Positions 57,950-64,000 of a stretch of DNA of 64,000 nt are shown piece after piece; within the stretch, counting starts at the first letter, position 1, and each line of letters begins with the position of its first letter. Source of the stretch: Deminuibacter soli (GTDB lineage: Bacteria > Bacteroidota > Bacteroidia > Chitinophagales > Chitinophagaceae). The DNA lies in the NCBI RefSeq assembly GCF_003412455.1, contig NZ_QTJU01000002.1, positions 124,001 to 188,000 on the forward strand, read 5' to 3'. Under the pieces are notes generated by a model. The model did no database searches, was not told where the DNA came from, and saw nothing but the letters and a program-made list of their open reading frames with translations. The position numbers and the translations under genes were made by a program.

Positions 57950-60349
57950 ATGCATTGCTCGTCTGTGAAACGCATGCTGGCAGGCCTCGCGCTTTTCTGC
58001 GCCGTAGGTGCAACTGCCCAGCAACGTGATTATCCCATACAACCTGTGGCATTTACTGCCGTTCACTTTACTGATCATTTCTGGGGACCTAAAGTAAATA
58101 TCAATGCAGATGTTACTATCCCGTATTTACTGGAAATGTGCCGTGAAAACGGCCGTATCGATAATTTCCTCCGCGCAGCCAAAAAGCTCAATGATGGTAA
58201 AATGACGGTATATCCCTTTGATGATACTGATTTGTTCAAAGCCATTGAAGGCGCTTCGTACAGCTTGCAGGTAAAGAAAGATCCCGCACTGGAAAAATAC
58301 CTCGATTCACTGATTGCAATTATCGGCGCAGCGCAGGAGCCGGACGGGTACCTCTATACTTTCCGCACCATGAATGCCCCCAAACCGCATGAGTGGATAG
58401 GAAAGGAGCGCTGGAAAAATGACCCCATGCTCAGTCACGAGTTATACAATGCCGGTCATCTTTTTGATGCTGCCGTAGCGCATTACCAGGCAACAGGCAA
58501 AACTGCCCTGCTCAATATTGCACTGAAATATGCTGACCTGCTGGTGGCAACATTCGGTCCGGGTAAGGAACAGGAATATCCCGGTCACCAGATCGTAGAA
58601 ACAGGCCTGGTGAAACTGTACCGTGTTACCGGTGAAAAGAAATACCTCGATCTCGCTAAGTTCTTTCTGGATGTGCGCGGCCCCAATGGCGATGCCTATC
58701 ATCAATCCAACAAAAAAGTAGTTGATCAGCATGTGGCCGAAGGCCATGCCGTACGTGCCGCCTACATGTACTCCGGCATGGCGGATATTGCTGCACTTAC
58801 CGGTGATCAGCGCTACCTGATGGCCATTGATGATATCTGGAAAGATGTGGCGGAAAAGAAGCTATACATCACTGGTGGTATCGGCGCAACCGGCAATGGA
58901 GAGGCGTTCGGCGGTGATTATGACCTGCCCAATATGTCGGCCTATGCCGAAACCTGTGCTTCCATTGCCAATGTGTACTGGAACAACCGCATGTTTTTAT
59001 TACATGGCGATGCGAAGTATATTGATGTGCTGGAGCGCACGCTGTACAATGGTGTACTTGCCGGTGTATCGCTCAGTGGTAACCGTTTTTTCTATCCCAA
59101 CCCGCTGGCATCTATGGGGCAGCATGAACGCAGTGCCTGGTTCGACTGCGCCTGCTGCATTTCAAGCATGTCGCGTTTTCTGCCTTCTGTAGCAGGGTAT
59201 GTGTATGCGCAGGATAACAATAACCTGTACATAAACCTTTTTGCCAGCAACAAGGCTACACTGCATCTCAGCAATGGTTCTGTAAGTCTGCACCAGCAAA
59301 CCGAATATCCGTGGCAGGGCAGGGTAGCAGTAACGCTCGATACGGTAGCGAATGCCGGTTTTACGCTGCGCATCCGCATTCCCGGCTGGGTGAAAGAGCA
59401 GCCTGTACCAGGCAACCTGTATCGCTTTGCAGCAGTAAAAGAACAGCAGGTGCCTGTTACCATTAATGGTCATATTGTTGCCTACAAAGAAGAAAAGGGC
59501 TACGCTGTACTTCAACACAACTGGAAAAATGGCGATGTAATTACAATTGATTTCCCGATGCAGGTGCAAAAGGTGATTGCCCGCGATGCTGTGAAGGCCG
59601 ATGCCGGCCGCTTTGCTTTTCAGTACGGCCCGGTAGTATATTGCCTCGAAAGCAAAGACAATGCAGACAGCACGGTGCAGAACATTACCGTAGATACCGC
59701 AAGCGCTGTGCAGGTGCAGTATGTAAGCAACCTGCTGAATGGTGTTACCACGCTCACCACCAACGGTACGGCGCTTACGCATATAGCAGGTAGCGAAGCT
59801 GCTGTTGCTAAACCTGTAACAGTAACTGCCATTCCCTATTACGCGTGGTGCAACCGCGGCGCGGCTGATATGGAGGTATGGATTCCCTACCGTGCCTCGC
59901 TCGCTGTTGCAAAGCCATTACCTGCCATCGCTTCAAAAAGCAGGGTAACAGTATCGCTTAAAAATAAGCGCGTATGGCATGCGTTGAACGACCAGTATGT
60001 GCCTGCCAGCTCGGCTGATAACAGCGGGTTGTACCTGCACTTTTGGCCGGCGAAGGATACCACTGAATGGGCACAGTACGATTTTGACAAACCTTACACC
60101 ATCTCCCAATCAAAAGTATATTGGTACGATGATGGTCCATGGGGCGGATGCCGTCTGCCTGCTTCCTGGAAATTGTATTATAAAAAAGACGGTACATGGG
60201 TGCCTGTGAGCAATACCACGCCTTACAACACGCAGAAAGACCAATACAATGCCGTGCAGTTTCAACCGGTAACCACAACCGCCCTGCGGCTGGAAATACA
60301 GCTGCCTCAAAACAATTCGAGCGGCATACACGAATGGTCGGTTGAGTAA
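57950..60349 (+). CDS. Glycoside hydrolase family 127 (beta-L-arabinofuranosidase-like)
   Basis: 799 residues with a signal peptide (MLAGLALFCAVGATAQ). The alpha/alpha-barrel part covers about 30-450. GH127 catalytic features are present: Glu and Cys in YAETCAS (about 334-336) and the zinc/nucleophile cysteines in FDCACC (about 399-402). The C-terminus has beta domains and an added sugar-binding-like module (about 660-799). Periplasmic arabinose-containing glycan degradation; no polysaccharide-utilisation locus surrounds it. Confidence 0.9.
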   Translation: MHCSSVKRMLAGLALFCAVGATAQQRDYPIQPVAFTAVHFTDHFWGPKVNINADVTIPYLLEMCRENGRIDNFLRAAKKLNDGKMTVYPFDDTDLFKAIEGASYSLQVKKDPALEKYLDSLIAIIGAAQEPDGYLYTFRTMNAPKPHEWIGKERWKNDPMLSHELYNAGHLFDAAVAHYQATGKTALLNIALKYADLLVATFGPGKEQEYPGHQIVETGLVKLYRVTGEKKYLDLAKFFLDVRGPNGDAYHQSNKKVVDQHVAEGHAVRAAYMYSGMADIAALTGDQRYLMAIDDIWKDVAEKKLYITGGIGATGNGEAFGGDYDLPNMSAYAETCASIANVYWNNRMFLLHGDAKYIDVLERTLYNGVLAGVSLSGNRFFYPNPLASMGQHERSAWFDCACCISSMSRFLPSVAGYVYAQDNNNLYINLFASNKATLHLSNGSVSLHQQTEYPWQGRVAVTLDTVANAGFTLRIRIPGWVKEQPVPGNLYRFAAVKEQQVPVTINGHIVAYKEEKGYAVLQHNWKNGDVITIDFPMQVQKVIARDAVKADAGRFAFQYGPVVYCLESKDNADSTVQNITVDTASAVQVQYVSNLLNGVTTLTTNGTALTHIAGSEAAVAKPVTVTAIPYYAWCNRGAADMEVWIPYRASLAVAKPLPAIASKSRVTVSLKNKRVWHALNDQYVPASSADNSGLYLHFWPAKDTTEWAQYDFDKPYTISQSKVYWYDDGPWGGCRLPASWKLYYKKDGTWVPVSNTTPYNTQKDQYNAVQFQPVTTTALRLEIQLPQNNSSGIHEWSVE

Positions 60350-60386
60350 CCGGCAATTCCTGTTTTTGGTTTATCTTGTCGTCTCT

Positions 60387-61439
60387 ATGCAACCCATATT
60401 CAACCCTGATTCAACAGGTAACGGCCATACCGGTACCTGTGTTAACTGTGGCTGCGAAGGTGTTATCCCCGGCTACAGGCATGCCCTCTGCGGTGATTGC
60501 CGCAGTTATTTTGTGCGGTTTCCCATTCCCCGGTGGGTGCAGTTGTTTGGTGCAGCGGTGTTGTTGCTGCTGGCACTGGCGCTTACGCAGTTTCCCAAAC
60601 GATTCTCTGCAGCACTTTCCCTGCAGCGCGCCAAACAGGCCATACAGCAAAAAAAATATGTTACCGCGCAACGCCGTTTGCAGGATGTGGTTGCCGACCA
60701 GCCCGGTTGCCTGGATGCAAAGAAATACCTGGCAGTAGCCGCTTTCTATAACTTTGATTTTGCTGAACTGGACAGGATGGACAGCATCCTGGCAGGAACA
60801 GATATAGAAGAAACCAATGCTGCCGACAATGAGCTGGATTATGTGCTGAGAAGATACAAGGATTACTATCCCTCTGATTCACTGCGCCCGAAACTGGATG
60901 CTTATAAAGATAGTGCAGAGACGTTGCAGCTTTCGCTGTACAATACCTGGCTGCAGCAATACCCGGATGATTTTGCCTATATCACCACGCTCTATGCATC
61001 TGCCTGCATCTCGCTGGATAAGTATGCCATGGCCGATTCATTGCTGAATACTGCGTTGCACCGCAATGGCAATCACATGCGCGTGCTGCGGTACAAGGTG
61101 TATCTCAAACAGCAACTGCATCAGTCTGATTCTGCATTGTATTTCTGCGACCGTATACTGGCGATAAATAAAGAAGCCACAATTGCATTGGCGCCCAAGG
61201 CGCGTATTTTACTGCGCCAGGGTAAAAAGAAAGATGCCCTGCAGCTGGCAGAAGAAAGTTACAGCCTTAGCCAGGGCGATGCCTATTCCATGGCTACACT
61301 GGCGCTTGCTTATCACTTTAACAAGAAGTTCGGTGAGCGCGACCGGCTTATTCAACAGGCTTCGCATGATAGTGTACAGGCCAGTTATATGGAATATGCA
61401 CGCGATGTAATCAGTGGTAAAGAAAACTTCAATCCTTAA
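60387..61439 (+). CDS. Zinc-ribbon / membrane / TPR protein
   Basis: 350 residues from the Met at 60387. The N-terminus has a rubredoxin-like zinc site (CVNCGCEG and CGDC), then one transmembrane helix (about 50-67), then TPR-like helical repeats to the end (AKQAIQQKKYVTAQRRLQDV, KARILLRQGKKKDALQLAEE). Function unknown. The frame starting at 60342 would overlap the glycosidase gene and is less likely. The next gene follows 18 bases later. Confidence 0.65.
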   Translation: MQPIFNPDSTGNGHTGTCVNCGCEGVIPGYRHALCGDCRSYFVRFPIPRWVQLFGAAVLLLLALALTQFPKRFSAALSLQRAKQAIQQKKYVTAQRRLQDVVADQPGCLDAKKYLAVAAFYNFDFAELDRMDSILAGTDIEETNAADNELDYVLRRYKDYYPSDSLRPKLDAYKDSAETLQLSLYNTWLQQYPDDFAYITTLYASACISLDKYAMADSLLNTALHRNGNHMRVLRYKVYLKQQLHQSDSALYFCDRILAINKEATIALAPKARILLRQGKKKDALQLAEESYSLSQGDAYSMATLALAYHFNKKFGERDRLIQQASHDSVQASYMEYARDVISGKENFNP

Positions 61440-61457
61440 AATCTTAAAATACACGAG

Positions 61458-61988
61458 ATGTTCATTCCCGGAATGTATGTAAGTATGATCACCTTTCCCG
61501 GTGTAGTGGTACATGAACTTGCACACCAGCTGTTTTGCCGCTGGTTAAAAGTGCCGGTGTTTAAAGTGGTGTATTATCAATTCGACAATCCTGCCGGTTA
61601 CGTACTGCACGAGCGGCCTAAGCAGCAATGGAAAAGTTTGTTCATCAGTATCGGCCCTTTTTTCATTAATACGCTGCTGGGTATATTGATTGCGCTACCC
61701 GCTGCATTGCCTATTGCTTCGTTTAGTAATCCCGGTTTTATTGATATCGTTCTACTGTATCTCGGTGTAAGCATCGCTATGCATGCCTTTCCCAGCAGGG
61801 GCGATGCTGAGGTGATATGGAGCAGCATACGCGAAGAAGGCACACCTATGTGGCTGAAGATACTGGCATATCCTGTTGTAGGGCTGATACACCTGGTTGC
61901 CATCGGCAGCTTTTTCTGGCTCGATGCAATCTATGGTGTGGCCGTTACCATCGGGTTTCCCAAATTACTGGTGGCCTTGTGTTCGTAG
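61458..61988 (+). CDS. Integral-membrane zinc metalloprotease-like protein (M50/DUF3267-like)
   Basis: 176 residues with HELAHQLFCRWL (HExxH) in the first helix and four hydrophobic segments. A distal Asp region (SRGDAEVIW) could supply the third ligand, as in M50-like families. Cotranscribed with the zinc-ribbon/TPR gene, possibly acting on it or with it. Confidence 0.7.
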   Translation: MFIPGMYVSMITFPGVVVHELAHQLFCRWLKVPVFKVVYYQFDNPAGYVLHERPKQQWKSLFISIGPFFINTLLGILIALPAALPIASFSNPGFIDIVLLYLGVSIAMHAFPSRGDAEVIWSSIREEGTPMWLKILAYPVVGLIHLVAIGSFFWLDAIYGVAVTIGFPKLLVALCS

Positions 61989-61989
61989 C

Positions 61990-63771
61990 TTACATACCTT
62001 CATAAAACCGCCATTTGCTCACATATTCTTTTTCCAGCGGCTGGTTGGTTAGTATCGCCCTGATCATTTCAACAGGCATATTGTTGAGGTGCATAATGGT
62101 ATCGTGAAACTGTTTGTAGCTCATTTTACCGCTATCTACCAGCTCATGTTTTAACGCATAAAACTGCCTGCCGCCGGTGAGGTAGGCCAGCTGGTACAGC
62201 GGCGGGTAATGGCCTGTAAAAGAACGGCGCACTTCACCCGCTGCATTGGCGCGTTCATGGCCTACACGGTCAACCAGGAAGTCGATGCATTGCTGCGGTG
62301 TCCATTTACCCAAATGGTAATTGAGCGAAAAGATAATGCGTGCGCAACGATGCATATGCCAGAATAGCATACCTATGCGGTCTTCAGGGCCTTGCGGAAA
62401 TTCCAGATCCCACAGCAGCAGTTCCCAGTATAACGACCAGCCTTCCGTCCAGAATGGCGTATCAAAATTGCGGTAGGTTCTGTTACGTTCGTTCATAAAG
62501 TACTCCAGGTTATGTCCTGCCAGCAATTCATGATGTACCGTTGCCCTGGAAAAATGCGGGTTATTGCCGCGCATGCTCATCAGGCGGTCGTTCTCTTCCA
62601 TGGTATTGGTGGGGTAGGATATCAGGATATCCGTGCCACCCAAAAAGAAGGGCGCTATCAATTGTGCTTCGGGTGTCATCATGCGCATGCCCCAGGTTTC
62701 TTCTGCCAGCGGCGGAATTGTAATCAGGTCATGCTGCTTGATAAAGCCGATCGATTCATTGTATAATTTATAAATCGCCTCAGGCTGTTTGCCTGCAGGT
62801 ACATACGTGTTCTTCACTTTCTCCATCGCAGCTTTCCAGTCATCACCAAAGCCCATTTCACGCGAAGCCTTCAGCATCTCCTGGTCGCACCACGCAAACT
62901 CCTTGTTGGCTATCGTAATAAGTTCCTCGGGCGTGTAAGGGATCATTTCATATTTCAGCTGGCGCACCAGTTCGTCCCTGCCTGCAGGCTGACCAACAAT
63001 GCCGCTTTTATCAGGCGGCACCAGCTCTTCCAGCTTTTTTTTAAAAGCACCTGCATAATGGGTTAAAGCACTGTCGAGGTTTTTATACGGCATGGGCACC
63101 CACCAGCTAAAAAGCGGGTCGTAGCCATTGTAGAATTCAAATATACTTTTCAGTGATAACTGCAGGTTGCGGATGGTTTGCCTGGCATGGTCAATTGCCG
63201 CAGGTTGCAGGTCTTTTGCTGTTTTCAGCTGTTCTTCCAGCGCAGTTACCTGTTTGGTTATATCGTACCAGTCCTTTGCCGTTTGCTGTGCATTCAGCTG
63301 AAACCCGCGCCTGCGCAGTCGTTCGGTACTGCGGATGCTGTCTGCAAACGGGAACCATTGTTTTATTTTCTGCCATGCAGCAGAATCGTTGGAGGCTACC
63401 TGCAGTTTGGCCAGCAGATCACGTTTAAACAGGATATAATCCACCTTGCATTCCTGCGGCAGGCTGTTAAAGTCAAGCAGGCCCAGGCGTTGCAGGTAGG
63501 TGTGGTACAACTGGTTAAGCCGGTTTCTTTTTTCCGGTGAATCACCCGGCCCGGTGCCGCTCCAGCGCGATTCATCATCCGGTGCGCCTGCACTGTAAAT
63601 ATGCAGCAGTGCGCCATAGTCTGCATTGTATTCCTGTATCAGGTTGGGCATTTCCTGGCAGGGCACATAGTTCTGCGCGGCAGAACTGGTAATGGTTTGT
63701 GCAGATGAAGCAGTACTGCATGATAAGAATAGCAGCGATCCGGCACAGTACTGCAATAGTTTTTTTCTCAT
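61990..63771 (-). CDS. DUF885 family secreted peptidase
   Basis: 593 residues with a lipoprotein-like signal (LLFLSC). The DUF885 metal site reads HHELLAGHNLEYFMNERN, with a downstream Glu in TEGWSLYWELLLWD; both match the zinc pattern of this family. Likely a periplasmic or surface carboxypeptidase-like enzyme. It is convergent with the metalloprotease gene, one base apart. Confidence 0.85.
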   Translation of the reverse strand: MRKKLLQYCAGSLLFLSCSTASSAQTITSSAAQNYVPCQEMPNLIQEYNADYGALLHIYSAGAPDDESRWSGTGPGDSPEKRNRLNQLYHTYLQRLGLLDFNSLPQECKVDYILFKRDLLAKLQVASNDSAAWQKIKQWFPFADSIRSTERLRRRGFQLNAQQTAKDWYDITKQVTALEEQLKTAKDLQPAAIDHARQTIRNLQLSLKSIFEFYNGYDPLFSWWVPMPYKNLDSALTHYAGAFKKKLEELVPPDKSGIVGQPAGRDELVRQLKYEMIPYTPEELITIANKEFAWCDQEMLKASREMGFGDDWKAAMEKVKNTYVPAGKQPEAIYKLYNESIGFIKQHDLITIPPLAEETWGMRMMTPEAQLIAPFFLGGTDILISYPTNTMEENDRLMSMRGNNPHFSRATVHHELLAGHNLEYFMNERNRTYRNFDTPFWTEGWSLYWELLLWDLEFPQGPEDRIGMLFWHMHRCARIIFSLNYHLGKWTPQQCIDFLVDRVGHERANAAGEVRRSFTGHYPPLYQLAYLTGGRQFYALKHELVDSGKMSYKQFHDTIMHLNNMPVEMIRAILTNQPLEKEYVSKWRFYEGM

Positions 63772-64000
63772 GTAGAAGGTTTGTTTTGGGCCATGCAGTT
63801 AACTATACCGCAGTGCCGGTGTTTAAAAGTAATACATCCCGCTAAAAGAATCTACGCAAACGTTTCCGGTAATTAGTAACGCGGAAAATAAGCTGCCATT
63901 CACCTATATGCCTTGCTTTGCTGTTCGTATGATGTATGAATATGCTTAATTTAGTCATCGCCCTGCCGCAATGCCGGCCTCAGCAAACAACATATTTCAC
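63772..64000. other. Upstream region of the DUF885 gene with a LacI-type operator-like site
   Basis: No gene start is seen to the window end. GCAAACGTTTCC at 63856-63867 is a near-palindrome centred on ACGT, like LacI-family operators, and resembles the site at 7224-7231. Confidence 0.35.

Overview
The window looks like a chromosomal segment of a Bacteroidota bacterium, probably of the Chitinophagaceae. Promoters carry the TAnnTTTG -7 box typical of this phylum (tRNA genes, tsaD, ABC-F, sdh). Shine-Dalgarno sequences are mostly absent. Gene types such as a GH127 enzyme, a DUF6934 protein, a J-domain/KTSC protein and a four-helix-bundle (23S intervening-sequence type) protein fit that group. 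The taxonomic call is inference from gene content; no rRNA gene is present.

Left arm (1-14158). An efflux operon on the minus strand (HlyD-type adaptor, TolC-type channel, ABC ATPase cut by the window edge) is preceded by a near-consensus sigma-54 promoter and a perfect 20-bp palindrome, which suggests control by an enhancer-binding regulator outside the window. Then follow a J-domain/KTSC protein, a membrane acyltransferase, a thioredoxin-fold protein with a rearranged active site, a cytochrome P460-type haem protein with a partner lipoprotein, a frameshifted TlpA-like redoxin, a divergent SDR/HxlR pair, a DUF1028 protein followed in frame by a peptidase fragment, a small membrane protein and a VOC protein.

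Genomic island (about 14159-33442). A 12-bp direct repeat made of the 3' end of tRNA-Leu(CAA) bounds a 19.3-kb segment, with a tyrosine recombinase gene beside the intact tRNA. I read this as an integrative element. The attL-side half holds a helically phased repeat array, a Fic protein, relics of an AbiEi-type antitoxin and a SIR2-like protein, and an unrecognised small gene. The middle carries a metabolic cargo: VOC, cupin, broken carboxylesterase, AraC regulator, three aldo-keto reductases (one frameshifted, Tat-exported), an NTF2-like protein, an SMP-30-like protein, a cytochrome c relic and a flavodoxin. The tRNA-side end holds an ADP-ribosyltransferase-like gene, two small hypotheticals, an excisionase-like HTH protein, a Toprim primase, and a coupled integrase / DUF6934 / 57-aa gene set. 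Tandem 12-bp repeats between integrase and tRNA look like recombinase arm sites, and the element end supplies a new terminator for the tRNA.

Right arm (33443-64000). Mostly housekeeping genes: saccharopine/alanine dehydrogenase-like enzyme, methyltransferases (one TrmN6), succinate dehydrogenase sdhC-sdhA-sdhB interrupted by a four-helix-bundle gene, ABC permeases, MlaE, TsaD, a lipocalin-like lipoprotein, amine oxidase, an ABC-F protein with a degenerate second ATPase half, a glycosyltransferase, tRNA-Gly/tRNA-Leu genes, a FtsX-like permease, an Omp85-type barrel, a subtilisin-like lipoprotein, nicotinamide phosphoribosyltransferase between two truncated genes, a GH127 glycosidase, a TPR protein, a membrane metalloprotease and a DUF885 peptidase.

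A recurring theme is gene decay. Two genes carry single-base frameshifts in short homopolymers, and several (carboxylesterase, cytochrome c, phosphotransferase, NUDIX, AbiEi, SIR2) survive only as ends or fragments.
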